From an uncultured Methylotenera sp. (GTDB lineage Bacteria; Pseudomonadota; Gammaproteobacteria; Burkholderiales; Methylophilaceae): DNA of 26,396 nt. Where the stretch lies: NCBI RefSeq assembly GCF_946479685.1, contig NZ_CAMLGS010000030.1, forward strand, positions 1-26,396, in the 5' to 3' direction. Positions 1 through 8,657 of this stretch are shown one piece after another; the first letter of the stretch is position 1, and each line of letters starts with the position of its first letter. The notes below the pieces were generated by a model. The model saw nothing but the letters and a program-made list of their open reading frames with translations, made no database searches and was not told the origin of the DNA. The translations under genes were made by a program, and so were the position numbers.

Positions 1-51
1 ACCGGCCTGTCACGCCGGGGGTCGCGGGTTCGAGTCCCGTCCACTCCGCCA
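1..51 (+). tRNA. tRNA-Asp (GTC), 3' part only
   Basis: The window opens inside a tRNA gene. The anticodon stem pairs 2-6 with 14-18 around a seven-base loop at 7-13, whose central bases 9-11 read GTC, giving Asp. A T arm with the GGTTCGAGTCC pattern follows, then the 3' acceptor strand, discriminator G48 and an encoded CCA at 49-51. The 5' acceptor strand and D arm lie outside the window. A tRNA just upstream of ppiD is common in betaproteobacteria. Confidence 0.93.
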
Positions 52-60
52 AATAAAAAA

Positions 61-90
61 GCGAGCCTGATGGCTCGCTTTTTTATTTTT
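61..90 (+). terminator. Intrinsic terminator after tRNA-Asp
   Basis: A perfect 7-bp GC-rich stem (GCGAGCC at 61-67, GGCTCGC at 72-78) with a four-base loop is followed by a T-rich run at 79-90. It starts 10 nt after the tRNA CCA end, so it should end the tRNA transcript and separate it from ppiD. Confidence 0.93.
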
Positions 91-225
91 AACGATCCTT
101 ATCTATTCTCAGGCGCTCAGCCTCTTCAGACGTAGGCGAACTTGTCGCGCTAATCTTTTGTCATCACTCACTCTAAGCATGTTTCAACTATAACTTGTGA
201 TATATTAATGACCCTTGGCTTATGG

Positions 226-253
226 TTGATTTTCGATTGTAAGCTTTTACATT
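226..253 (+). promoter_or_regulatory. Putative sigma-70 promoter of ppiD
   Basis: A -35-like TTGATT (226-231) and a -10-like TACATT (248-253) are separated by 16 bp in the AT-rich 200-bp stretch between the tRNA terminator and ppiD. The implied start point near 260 would give a leader of about 32 nt. This rests on sequence resemblance only. The rest of 91-225 shows no feature I can support. Confidence 0.4.
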
Positions 254-291
254 TTTAATGATTTTTCAGCATATTTTAAGAAGAGAACTTT

Positions 292-2190
292 ATGTTAGAT
301 GGTATCCGTTCTGTAGCTAAAGGCTGGGTAGGGAAGGCTATATTGGCTTTCATTACCGTTCCTTTTGCTTTATTTGGGATTGACTCTTATTTGAGTCAAG
401 CCGGTAATAATGCGGCAATTGCAAAAGTTGATGGTAGCGAAATCTCTGTGCAAGCATATGCAAATGCAATGCAGAATTTACGTAGTCGGATGCAAAGTGA
501 AGGAAAAGCAGATCAGGCGCAATTGGACAACCCAGAAGTGAAAGCAATGGTGTTGGATCAGTTGATTAATGAGCAATTGCTGGAAAAAGAAATTCAACGC
601 GCAAACTATAAAATTAGCGATGCACAGTTAGCAACTTATATTACTGCGATGCCATCTTTCCAAAAAGACGGTAAGTTTTCACAAGAGTTATATGATGAGC
701 TGTTGCAGCAAAACAGATATACCCCGAAAAAGTTTGAAGCGGAGATTCGTGCGACTTTATTAGCGCAGCAAGCACAGGATGGTATTGCTAAGCTTGGTTT
801 TATCTCTACTGCACGTGCAGACAAGACATTAAAGCTATTAAATCAAAAGCGCGTAGTGACCGTTTCTGAGCTTAAGACCAAAGACTTTTTGGACCAGGTT
901 AAAGTATCTCCAGAAGAGGTAAAAGCTTACTACGATAAGCATAAAGACAAACTGCGTGACCCTGAGCAAGTGAAAATTGAATTCTTATTATTATCTGCAA
1001 GCAGTTTGGTGCCAGGTATTAAAGTAGATGATGCTGAAGTGAAACGTTATTACGATGAGAACTCAGCTAAATTCAAAGGCAATGAGCAAAGACGTGCTAG
1101 CCACATCTTGATTGGTTTTGGTGTGAATGCAACACCAGAGCAGAAACAACAAGCTAAAGACAAGGCACAGGCTTTATTAGACGCGATTAAAAAGAATCCT
1201 AAGTCTTTTGAAGAGTTGGCAATTAAAAACTCACAAGACCCAGGCTCTGCCACTAAAGGTGGTGATTTAGGCAGCTTTGGCCGTGGTGCAATGGTAAAAC
1301 CATTTGAAGAAGCCGCTTTCAAAATGAAAGTGAATGAAATTAGTGATTTGGTTGAGTCTGAGTTTGGCTACCACATCATCAAAGTAACAGAAATTACAGG
1401 TCAAGGTTCTGATTTTGAATCTCTGAAAGCGCAAATTAAAGGCGATTTGATTTTCCAAAAAGCACAGGCTGAGTTTGTGGAAAAAGCAGAAAGCTTTAGC
1501 AATGCGGTTTACGAGCAGTCTGAAAGCTTGGCGCCTGTTGCCAAAATGTTTGGTGGCCAGTTGCAACTTTCAGGTTGGACTTCACGTGAAGAAGCGACTA
1601 AGTTCTTTAAGAACGATAAGATCGTTAACCTGATTTTCTCACCAGAGGCTATCAAAGAGCGCCGTAACACTGAAGCGGTTGAAATTTCACCTAATAACTT
1701 GGTTTCAGCACGTGTGTTGGAATACAAGCCTGCAGCGACAAAATCATTTGACGCGGTAAAAGCCGGTATTGAAGACTTGCTTAAACTGGAAGCGGCTTCA
1801 AAATTAGCCATTGCTAAAGGTGAAGAAGCGCTGAAAACTTTACGTGCGGGCGGTTCAGTGGCGAATTTAGACTGGATCCCTGAAGTGAAGGTTGACCGTA
1901 AAAATGCGCAAGGCTTGACGCAATTGGCGATGACACAAGTGTTTAAGACTGATGTGAGCAAGTTACCTGCTTATTCTGGCTTAGCGGATAGCAAGCTTGG
2001 TTATTTGATTGTAAAAATCATTGAGGTTGATACAGATAGTATTGCCGATGCTGAGTCTGTTAAAACAGCTAAAGGCGAGTTAAGCCAAGTGTTAGTAGAC
2101 GAATACTTGTCAGCGTACAAACAATCGTTACGTGAAAAAGCAAAAGTAACGGTTAACCAACGTTTGTTGCTAGAAAATACTAGTCACTAA
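292..2190 (+). CDS. ppiD: Periplasmic folding chaperone / peptidyl-prolyl isomerase PpiD
   Basis: This is a 632-residue SurA/parvulin-family protein, about the usual PpiD length. A short cytoplasmic head ([12 protein letters not shown]) leads into one membrane anchor at about residues 16-33. A SurA-like N-terminal chaperone region follows (about 35-185), then a parvulin PpiC domain at about 265-370 with [29 protein letters not shown] and FGYHIIKV, and a long C-terminal chaperone region. PpiD is anchored in the inner membrane, faces the periplasm and helps newly exported proteins fold at the Sec translocon. An AGAGA stretch just before the ATG is the probable ribosome site. It lies downstream of tRNA-Asp and converges on fabI. 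Only the single parvulin domain seen here is expected for PpiD, which sets it apart from SurA. Confidence 0.95.
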   Translation: MLDGIRSVAKGWVGKAILAFITVPFALFGIDSYLSQAGNNAAIAKVDGSEISVQAYANAMQNLRSRMQSEGKADQAQLDNPEVKAMVLDQLINEQLLEKEIQRANYKISDAQLATYITAMPSFQKDGKFSQELYDELLQQNRYTPKKFEAEIRATLLAQQAQDGIAKLGFISTARADKTLKLLNQKRVVTVSELKTKDFLDQVKVSPEEVKAYYDKHKDKLRDPEQVKIEFLLLSASSLVPGIKVDDAEVKRYYDENSAKFKGNEQRRASHILIGFGVNATPEQKQQAKDKAQALLDAIKKNPKSFEELAIKNSQDPGSATKGGDLGSFGRGAMVKPFEEAAFKMKVNEISDLVESEFGYHIIKVTEITGQGSDFESLKAQIKGDLIFQKAQAEFVEKAESFSNAVYEQSESLAPVAKMFGGQLQLSGWTSREEATKFFKNDKIVNLIFSPEAIKERRNTEAVEISPNNLVSARVLEYKPAATKSFDAVKAGIEDLLKLEAASKLAIAKGEEALKTLRAGGSVANLDWIPEVKVDRKNAQGLTQLAMTQVFKTDVSKLPAYSGLADSKLGYLIVKIIEVDTDSIADAESVKTAKGELSQVLVDEYLSAYKQSLREKAKVTVNQRLLLENTSH

Positions 2191-2238
2191 TGAGGTAGGT
2201 GGTCTCCATGTGAGGCCATCTCATTAGCAGCAGACAAT

Positions 2239-2270
2239 AAAAAAGGCACCTTTAGGTGCCTTTTTTATTG
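2239..2270. terminator. Bidirectional terminator between ppiD and fabI
   Basis: The stem GGCACC (2245-2250)/GGTGCC (2255-2260) has a TTTA loop. It is flanked by an A-run at 2239-2244 and a T-run at 2261-2266, so it works on either strand. It sits between the convergent ppiD and fabI stop codons, 16-50 nt from each. Confidence 0.93.
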
Positions 2271-2285
2271 CGCGTTAATCGCCTG

Positions 2286-3071
2286 TTAGTCAATGCTGCC
2301 TGCAGCAGTGATATTCATACCGCCATCTACATATGTGATTTCACCGGTAATGCCAGAAGCTAGGTCGCTACACAGGAAAGCTGAAGCGTTACCCACTTCT
2401 TCGATGGTAACGTTTCTGCGTAATGCCGCGTGTTTCTCGTTAAAGCCAATCATCTTGTCAAAGTCTGCAATACCAGACGCTGCAAGCGTTTTAATTGGGC
2501 CTGCAGACACCGCATTAACGCGGATGCCACGTGGGCCTAGGCTTTGTGCTAAATAGCGTACATTGGCCTCTAAACTAGCCTTAGCTACGCCCATTACGTT
2601 GTAGTTTGGCATGGTGCGTTCTGCGCCTAGGTAGCTAAGTGTTAACAGGCTGCCTTTACGGCCTTCCATCATCGGATAAGCTGCTTTAGCTAATGCTGAG
2701 AAGCTGTATGAGCTAATGTCGTGCGCAATGCGGAAATATTCACGATTTACTGCGTCTAAGTAGTCACCATCCAGTGCAACTTTTGGTACAAAGGCAATTG
2801 AGTGCACAACGGAATCCACGCCATCCCAGTGTTTGGCTAGAGCAGGGAACAGTGCATCAATTTGCTCGTCTTCTGCAACGTCACATGGCAATACAATCTT
2901 TGAATCAAAATCTGCGGCTAAGTCTGCAACGCGCTTTTGATGTTTGTCGATTTGATAAGTGAATGCGAGTTCAGCGCCTTCTCTTTTCATTGCAGCAGCA
3001 ATGCCGTAAGCGATAGAGCGGTTGCTTAATAAGCCCGCAATGAGTATTTTTTTACCAGCTAAGAATCCCAT
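2286..3071 (-). CDS. fabI: Enoyl-[acyl-carrier-protein] reductase (NADH) FabI
   Basis: This 261-residue short-chain dehydrogenase-type enzyme carries out the last step of each fatty acid elongation cycle, reducing trans-2-enoyl-ACP with NADH. The nucleotide-binding start is [13 protein letters not shown] (residues 13-25). The FabI active site is intact: Tyr147 in [20 protein letters not shown], catalytic Tyr157 and Lys164, the Tyr-x6-Lys spacing typical of FabI. The protein ends [10 protein letters not shown] plus a short tail, as usual. An AGGA ribosome site lies about 7 nt before the ATG. The permease genes lie upstream on the same strand across a 106-bp gap, so read-through is possible, but a separate promoter is equally likely. 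Confidence 0.96.
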   Translation of the reverse strand: MGFLAGKKILIAGLLSNRSIAYGIAAAMKREGAELAFTYQIDKHQKRVADLAADFDSKIVLPCDVAEDEQIDALFPALAKHWDGVDSVVHSIAFVPKVALDGDYLDAVNREYFRIAHDISSYSFSALAKAAYPMMEGRKGSLLTLSYLGAERTMPNYNVMGVAKASLEANVRYLAQSLGPRGIRVNAVSAGPIKTLAASGIADFDKMIGFNEKHAALRRNVTIEEVGNASAFLCSDLASGITGEITYVDGGMNITAAGSID

Positions 3072-3109
3072 AGTTATTTCCTATTTACTTGTCATTAGAG
3101 GAAGGGGTG

Positions 3110-3127
3110 GTTTAGCCTTTGCTAAAC
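3110..3127. repeat. Perfect hairpin in the fabI 5' leader
   Basis: GTTTAGC (3110-3116) and GCTAAAC (3121-3127) form a perfect 7-bp stem with a CTTT loop in the 106-bp gap between the permease operon and fabI, 39-56 nt before the fabI start. No T-run follows on either strand, so it is not a standard intrinsic terminator. Its role is unknown; it could affect read-through or mRNA stability. Confidence 0.45.
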
Positions 3128-3177
3128 TCGATAGCTGCGTGATGGTTTAGATTGTATTTTTATGTGGAACAAACGAT

Positions 3178-4035
3178 TTATCGATTGCTTCCACTTCGTG
3201 GGTCTAGCGCATCACGCAAACCCTCACCGAGCAGATTATAACCTAACACGGTAATTAAAATCGCTAATCCTGGAAACAACGATAGCCACCAGGCAAACTG
3301 TATGTATTCCTTGCCGTCGGTCAGTATGTTGCCCCATGAGGCTTGTGGCGCTTGTACGCCCAAACCTAAAAAGCTTAGACCTGACTCCATGAGTACAGCA
3401 CCGGCTACGCCTAATACTGCGCTGACGATAATGGGGGTTAGGCTATTGGGTAATAAATGAGTGAAAATAAGTCTGGCATTTTTTGCACCCAATGTGCGCG
3501 ATGCCATGACAAACTCGCGTTCATTCAAGCTTAAGAACTCTGCGCGTACCAGCCGAGTTACGCCCATCCAGGAGGTGAGGCCAATCACAATCATGATGTT
3601 AATAATCGAGGGGGTTAAAAACGCAATCACAGCCAGTATCAGGAAGAAGCTGGGGATAGAGAGCATCACATCAACAATACGCATAATCAATGTATCTACC
3701 CAGCCGCGATAAAAGCCCGCCAATGCGCCCAGTAAGATGCCGATGGCTGTGGATATACCAACAGCAACCAGGCCTACGAGTAGAGAAATACGGCCGCCGT
3801 ACAGCATGCGGCTAAGGACGTCACGTCCTAATCCATCTGTCCCCATCCAATGTTGCATGGAAGGCCCTAATAAAATGGCTTTTACGTTTATATAGTTTGG
3901 GTCGTAGGGTGCTACCACAGGGGCTAGCATGGATAACACGAACACAAACAAAATAATGATGAAACCTGCTAATGACAGCGGGTTGGCAAGTGCTTTTTTA
4001 ATCAGGGTGATCTGTAAGGTAGTCTGCATGTTCAT
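3178..4035 (-). CDS. Peptide ABC transporter permease, DppC/OppC type
   Basis: This inner-membrane permease has 285 residues. Its start is ATG at 4035 (MNMQTTLQ), because an AAGGA ribosome site lies 10 nt upstream and the upstream permease stop is only 5 nt away; a start at 4083 would add 16 residues and overlap that gene. One N-terminal membrane helix (about 22-44) is followed by the OppC-type stretch HWMGTDGLGRDVLSRMLYGG, then five or so helices. The ATPase-contacting EAA loop is at about 174-194 (EFVMASRTLGAKNARLIFTH). It is the last transporter gene of the unit and should pair with the adjacent DppB-type permease. The substrate is inferred to be a peptide; nickel or another small solute cannot be excluded. 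Confidence 0.9.
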   Translation of the reverse strand: MNMQTTLQITLIKKALANPLSLAGFIIILFVFVLSMLAPVVAPYDPNYINVKAILLGPSMQHWMGTDGLGRDVLSRMLYGGRISLLVGLVAVGISTAIGILLGALAGFYRGWVDTLIMRIVDVMLSIPSFFLILAVIAFLTPSIINIMIVIGLTSWMGVTRLVRAEFLSLNEREFVMASRTLGAKNARLIFTHLLPNSLTPIIVSAVLGVAGAVLMESGLSFLGLGVQAPQASWGNILTDGKEYIQFAWWLSLFPGLAILITVLGYNLLGEGLRDALDPRSGSNR

Positions 4036-4040
4036 TAGCG

Positions 4041-5063
4041 TTATGTCCTTGCTACGCCGCGACGTACGCGTGGATCTGCCCATGCATAGGCAACATCGGC
4101 AAGCAGGTTGCCGATAAGGGTTAATGCTGAGCCTATGGTCAGTATGCCCATCACCACGGGGAAGTCGCGCATCAGCACTGCATCATAGAATAATTTACCC
4201 ATGCCCGGGATAGCGAAAATGGTTTCTGCAATAACAGAACCACCGATGAGGCCAGGGATAGATAAGCCAACGATGGTAATTAACGGTAATAGCGCATTAC
4301 GTAAAGCATGCGTGTATACCACTTTACGTTCACCTAGGCCTTTGGCACGGGCGGTGGTGATGTAGTCTTGCTGTAGCACGTCTAGCATGCCGTTTTTCAC
4401 GAACAAGGTGATGCCGGCCAGCCCCGTAATGGATGGAATTACCACAGGCAGCCATAAGTGGCTGAATGAGTCTTTAATTTTATGCCAGGTGTCCATAGAT
4501 TCGTAGTTGAGACTATGTAAGCCTGAAATAGGGAACCAGTTGTGCACTACGCCTAGCCAATACATGAGCAGCAGCGATAACCAGAAGCTAGGGATGGAAA
4601 AGCCGATAAAGTTAAACAGGGTGATGGATCTGTCTTGCCAGCCCTGATATTTGCGTGCAGCGATGATGCCTAACGGGATGGCTAGCGCTAGCGTGATAAT
4701 AAGCCCGAGTAGGTTAATCATCAGGGTAATGGGTAGTGCTTGCTGTATCATGCCTTCGGTCACGTTGCCATCAGCATCTACGGTTTGCCAAAACACAGGT
4801 TTCTGGTGCGATGCAAACGAATTGCCGAAATCTAACGTAGCCATGCGTTTTAGCCATAAACCATACTGCACGATGACTGGTTTATCCAGATGGTACATTT
4901 CACGCAGTTTTTGTCTGGACTCTTCGCTCGCTTTGGGATTGAATGCTGCTTCATTGTTGGTAATGTCACCAGGTGCCAGATGCATAATGAAAAATGAAAT
5001 CAGGCTGATGCCTATCAGCATCGGTATCATCCACAACACACGTTTGACTAGATATTTAAACAT
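4041..5063 (-). CDS. Peptide ABC transporter permease, DppB/OppB type
   Basis: This 340-residue inner-membrane protein matches DppB in length and layout. The N-terminal helix starts KRVLWMIPMLIGISLISFF and is followed by LAPGD, a periplasmic segment with REMYHLDKP and LDFGNSF, then further helices. The EAA loop lies near the last third (DYITTARAKGLGERKVVYTH). Its start lies 5 nt after the stop of the substrate-binding protein gene and its stop 5 nt before the DppC-type start, so all three are almost certainly one transcript. It forms the heterodimeric channel with the DppC-type partner. Confidence 0.92.
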   Translation of the reverse strand: MFKYLVKRVLWMIPMLIGISLISFFIMHLAPGDITNNEAAFNPKASEESRQKLREMYHLDKPVIVQYGLWLKRMATLDFGNSFASHQKPVFWQTVDADGNVTEGMIQQALPITLMINLLGLIITLALAIPLGIIAARKYQGWQDRSITLFNFIGFSIPSFWLSLLLMYWLGVVHNWFPISGLHSLNYESMDTWHKIKDSFSHLWLPVVIPSITGLAGITLFVKNGMLDVLQQDYITTARAKGLGERKVVYTHALRNALLPLITIVGLSIPGLIGGSVIAETIFAIPGMGKLFYDAVLMRDFPVVMGILTIGSALTLIGNLLADVAYAWADPRVRRGVART

Positions 5064-5068
5064 AATAG

Positions 5069-6724
5069 TTATTGGGTGCTAATTTCATTTCTTCTTAATG
5101 ATTTTGGAATATACCAATCTTGCGAGTTATGGCCTATGCCAGCAGGCGGTGCCGGGTCATCAATGCCTTTAACGCGCTTATGTATGGCGGTTAAGCCATA
5201 GCCTGCGGAGAGATAGACGATAGGGCTGTCTGCAAGCAGTATTTCTGCAAACTTGTGATAAATCTCCATGCGTTTATCTGGGTTGAGTTCCAAGCGCCCT
5301 TGTTCTAATAAAGCATCAACTTTAGGGTTGTTGTAACCAATGAAGTTAAATTGACCAGGGGCTTGCTGGCTAGAGTGCCAAATGTTGTATTGGTCTGGGT
5401 CTAAACCTAAACCCCAGCCTAGTACGACCACGTCAAAATCACCAGTTTTGATAAAGCGGCTGATAAAACTTGCCCATTCAATGGCGCGGATTTTGACATC
5501 AATACCTACTTCTTTAAGCCTGCGTTGTATCAGCACGGCAGATTTTTCACGTTCTTTGTTTTGATTGGTGATGATTTCAAAACTGAATGGTTTGCCATCA
5601 CGTTCCAGGATGCCATCGCCATTGCTGTCGGTAAATCCTGCTTCTTGCAGTAAGGCGCGGGCTTTAGCCGGGTCGTAAGGGTAGGGTTGCAGTGCCGGGT
5701 TGCTCCAGCGTGTGCCCGGCTTGTATGGTGAGGCAATGTTAATGCCTAGGCCTAAGTAAACACCATCGATGATTTCTTGCTTGTCGATAGCGTAATTGAT
5801 GGCACGGCGTACGCGTACATCATCAAACGGTTTGTGTTTGAGGTTAAAGCCCATATAGGTGTAACTGTTGCCTAGCTCTTTATACAGCGCAAGTTTTTTC
5901 AGTAATTCAGGGCGTGCAGGAATGATGCGCGAGTATTTAATTGGGTCTAAGCCCATGAGGTCAATATTGTCGGCCATTAACTCTAAAAACTGTGCAGAGT
6001 TGTCAGGAATGATGCGGGTAATTAGGCGGTCGATTTCCGCCTGGCCGAGCACAGAGTTTGCGTTTCTGGACAGTATCAGGTGCTCGCCGTGTTTCCAGCT
6101 ATCTAATTTGTAATAGTGACTGCCGACTGGGTGACGTGCGAACGACGTAGTATGCAGGTCTTTGCCTTCAAGTAGGTGTTTGGGCAGTATTTGCAGGCCT
6201 GCCCAGCTATCTAGCGCTGGCGCATAGGCTTGCTCATAAGTGACGCGAAAAGTTTGTGGGTCTGGTGTTTCTGCCTTTTTTACCAGTAAAAAATCGGAAG
6301 CATAGGGGCTGGCTGTTTTTTCATCGGTCACTGCTTTCCATGTAAATAGTACATCGGCACTGGTGAGCGGCTGGTTGTCCGCCCACTTTAGATTAGGTTT
6401 TAGCTTAAAGGTAATAGTTTTTTGGTCTGCAGAGATTTGCCAGTTTTCAGTCAAATCACCTTCCAGCTCCAAGTTCTTGTCATACTTAAGCAAGCCATTG
6501 AAGATATTACTGCTGATAGCAGAGGATGCCGACTCTCCTGCAATCATGGAAATCAAGCCGCTAGGCTCACCAGTCATTGCGTTAATTAATGTGCCGCCAG
6601 ATTCTTTGGGAGAACTGGTGTTGTAATCAATCTGATTGACTTGGTCTGCCGGCGCACCACACCCGGCAATAAGCAAGGTGAGTGACAGGCTGATTGCGGT
6701 GTGTAGGCTTAATAGTGGGGGCAT
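5069..6724 (-). CDS. Peptide-binding lipoprotein of an ABC importer (SBP family 5)
   Basis: This 551-residue extracytoplasmic solute-binding protein belongs to the DppA/OppA/AppA family. A lipoprotein signal peptide ends in LIAGC, so Cys22 should be lipidated. The family-5 body is clear: SNIFNGLLKYDKNLELEGDL, then ENW, TITFKLKPNLKWADNQPLTS and ADVLFTW. It continues with RRAINYAIDKQEIIDGVYLG, YDPAKARALLQEAGF and FDVVVLGWGLGLDPD. The gene follows mltD by 30 nt and precedes the permeases by 5 nt. No strong Shine-Dalgarno precedes the ATG, but the lipoprotein signal fixes the start. Given the neighbouring murein hydrolase, murein peptides are a plausible ligand; that is inference from context only. 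Confidence 0.92.
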   Translation of the reverse strand: MPPLLSLHTAISLSLTLLIAGCGAPADQVNQIDYNTSSPKESGGTLINAMTGEPSGLISMIAGESASSAISSNIFNGLLKYDKNLELEGDLTENWQISADQKTITFKLKPNLKWADNQPLTSADVLFTWKAVTDEKTASPYASDFLLVKKAETPDPQTFRVTYEQAYAPALDSWAGLQILPKHLLEGKDLHTTSFARHPVGSHYYKLDSWKHGEHLILSRNANSVLGQAEIDRLITRIIPDNSAQFLELMADNIDLMGLDPIKYSRIIPARPELLKKLALYKELGNSYTYMGFNLKHKPFDDVRVRRAINYAIDKQEIIDGVYLGLGINIASPYKPGTRWSNPALQPYPYDPAKARALLQEAGFTDSNGDGILERDGKPFSFEIITNQNKEREKSAVLIQRRLKEVGIDVKIRAIEWASFISRFIKTGDFDVVVLGWGLGLDPDQYNIWHSSQQAPGQFNFIGYNNPKVDALLEQGRLELNPDKRMEIYHKFAEILLADSPIVYLSAGYGLTAIHKRVKGIDDPAPPAGIGHNSQDWYIPKSLRRNEISTQ

Positions 6725-6754
6725 CGGCAGTATTGATTATTAGACGTTATGCAG

Positions 6755-8572
6755 TTATTGGATGATCAGCTTGGCACCAGGTTTAATGTGAGCAGATGAC
6801 TTTTTGTTCCAGCGTTTCAGGTCTGCCACTGCTACATCAAATTTATCTGCAATGCTGTGTAAGGTATCACCACGCTTAACTGTATAGGTTTGTTTCTTTT
6901 CTGCCGGCTTGCTCTTGCTGGCAGATTTTTTAGCTGCACTGCCTGTATCTTTGGCACTGCTTGTTTCTTTGGCAACATCAATGTTCAGCACTTGCCCAGT
7001 TTTTAATTTGCCATTACGTAGTGCGTTAGCTGCCAATATTTGCTTAACGCTCACGCCGTAGTATTTGGCGATTGATTGCATCACTTCACCTTTTTTCACT
7101 TTGTGCGTGATGGTCTGTTTTTGTGGAGCAGCTTCTTTTTCTACTTCTGGTTCTTCAATCACGGTCAGTGGCGCATCGTCATTGCCATCAGCTTTAGGCA
7201 CCAATATGGTGGTGCTTTTCTTCATCTTGGCTTGTGCAGATAAATCGTTAACGTCTCGCAGTTGGGCTAGATTCATCCCAAACTTGTTGGCGATTTTATC
7301 CATGCTCTCGCCGCGTTTGGCTTGATAAGTTTGCCAGTTTACTAACGGTTTTTCGTAGTTGGCCAGATTGGTTCTAAAGGTTTGTGCCGCCATAATTGGC
7401 AGCAAAAGCTCTAAGTTGCCATTATCGCTATTAATCAGTGGGCGGTCATAGCTTGGGTTAAGTGCCAAGAATTCTTCATGATTAATCTCAGCCAATTTGG
7501 CAACCAAGTGGGTGTCGATACGTGCTGGTGCACTGACTTTGGCAAAGTAAGGGGTATTGGCAATCGTGGGTATTTTTAACCCGTAATTGCCAGGGTCTGT
7601 CATCAGATTCTTTACGGCCTGCAATTTAGGCACGTAGTTTTTGGTTTCGTCCGATAGATTCAGGCTTTCATAGTCTGTAGGCAAACCTAGCTTGCGGTTG
7701 CGCTCGATAGCGCGTCCTACCGTGCCTTCACCAGCGTTGTAGGCGGCTAATGCTAAGTCCCAAGCACCAAACATGGCGTGCAGCTTTTGCAGATAGGTCA
7801 GCGCAGCGTCGGTAGCCATGGTGATGTTGCGTCTGTTATCTACCCACCAGTTTTGCTTTAAGCCAAAATGCTTGCCAGTAGATGGAATAAACTGCCAGAT
7901 GCCAGATGCGCTGCTTTTAGAATAGGCTTTAGGGTTGTACGCACTTTCAATCATCGGTAAGAGTGCAATTTCGGTCGGCATGCCGCGCTTTTCAACTTCT
8001 TCAACGATATGGAATAGATAGCGCTGGCTACGTTCTACCATGCGCTGTACGTAGTCTGGGCGTGAGCTGTACCACTCCTCATGTTTAGTGGTCAGCGCAG
8101 AGGTTGACTCTGGCATGGCATAACCATTTTTAATGCGCTGCCATAAGTCCTCGTGCTGTGGTACCGGCTGGTCTGATGTGGCCGTGTTGGTTTCGCCGTT
8201 TGGGCTGGTTTTATTGTCTTTGATGTTGATTTCAAAGCTGTCGGCCAAGCGCCCACCACGCACGTTTTTTTGGCTCTGTAGGTCTTTGCTGGCCTCGGAT
8301 TTGCTGCCCAGGTCGCGCATGGCGGGTTTAAATGTGTCGTCTGAGAAAATAATAATCTCATCACCGGCAACATTGGAAATAGTGTTTGATTCTGCATGTG
8401 ATGCAGTGCTGTGCAATATGCCTGCAGCAGCTAAGCTGATGAACAGTGTGGAGTGTAGCGTGCGCGCGAAACTAGTAGCAGCTTGGGCAGGCGCTTGGAT
8501 GGCAGGAGTTTGGATAGATCGACCAATGCGTAAGAAAAATTGAATACCCATAGAAACGCTCTTGTTCATCAT
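6755..8572 (-). CDS. mltD: Membrane-bound lytic murein transglycosylase D (SLT domain plus LysM repeats)
   Basis: This 605-residue exported protein cleaves peptidoglycan glycan strands to 1,6-anhydro ends. The signal peptide is long, with a hydrophobic core at about 40-53 and a likely cut after ASHA (residue 60); no lipobox is seen, unlike enterobacterial MltD. The SLT domain spans about 180-300: catalytic Glu209 in ALLPMIESAYNP, then SASGIWQFIPSTGKHFGL and LALAAYNAGEG. Three LysM modules follow, at about 410-455 (degenerate), 485-530 and 560-605 (YTVKRGDTLHSIADKF). The start is uncertain: the ATG at 8572 lacks a ribosome site, whereas the ATG at 8551 (MGIQFFLRIGR) has AAGAG 7 nt upstream. 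The gene heads the peptide-importer unit. Confidence 0.92.
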   Translation of the reverse strand: MMNKSVSMGIQFFLRIGRSIQTPAIQAPAQAATSFARTLHSTLFISLAAAGILHSTASHAESNTISNVAGDEIIIFSDDTFKPAMRDLGSKSEASKDLQSQKNVRGGRLADSFEINIKDNKTSPNGETNTATSDQPVPQHEDLWQRIKNGYAMPESTSALTTKHEEWYSSRPDYVQRMVERSQRYLFHIVEEVEKRGMPTEIALLPMIESAYNPKAYSKSSASGIWQFIPSTGKHFGLKQNWWVDNRRNITMATDAALTYLQKLHAMFGAWDLALAAYNAGEGTVGRAIERNRKLGLPTDYESLNLSDETKNYVPKLQAVKNLMTDPGNYGLKIPTIANTPYFAKVSAPARIDTHLVAKLAEINHEEFLALNPSYDRPLINSDNGNLELLLPIMAAQTFRTNLANYEKPLVNWQTYQAKRGESMDKIANKFGMNLAQLRDVNDLSAQAKMKKSTTILVPKADGNDDAPLTVIEEPEVEKEAAPQKQTITHKVKKGEVMQSIAKYYGVSVKQILAANALRNGKLKTGQVLNIDVAKETSSAKDTGSAAKKSASKSKPAEKKQTYTVKRGDTLHSIADKFDVAVADLKRWNKKSSAHIKPGAKLIIQ

Positions 8573-8587
8573 AATGCAACATAGTAA

Positions 8588-8601
8588 CGAACGTGCGTTC
8601 G
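8588..8601. promoter_or_regulatory. Palindrome CGAACGTGCGTTCG upstream of mltD, candidate operator
   Basis: A perfect 6-bp inverted repeat with a two-base centre lies 16-29 bp before the first possible mltD start, in the 85-bp gap after gloB. It is GC-rich in AT-rich surroundings and has no T-run, so it is not a terminator. Its form resembles operators of dimeric helix-turn-helix regulators such as the TetR family; no regulator is encoded nearby. Confidence 0.4.
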
Positions 8602-8657
8602 ATAAGTCAAGTTAAAATCGCCGTAAATTACTTTATAAATATTCTGTATCTTCATGA

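Noticed and set aside
1509..1961. A 150-codon open frame on the minus strand inside ppiD
   Set aside because: It is antisense to a well conserved ppiD region, has no recognisable domain, and its composition follows from ppiD codon use.
8133..8543. A 136-codon plus-strand frame opposite mltD
   Set aside because: It lies antisense to the mltD signal-peptide and linker region, with no family resemblance.
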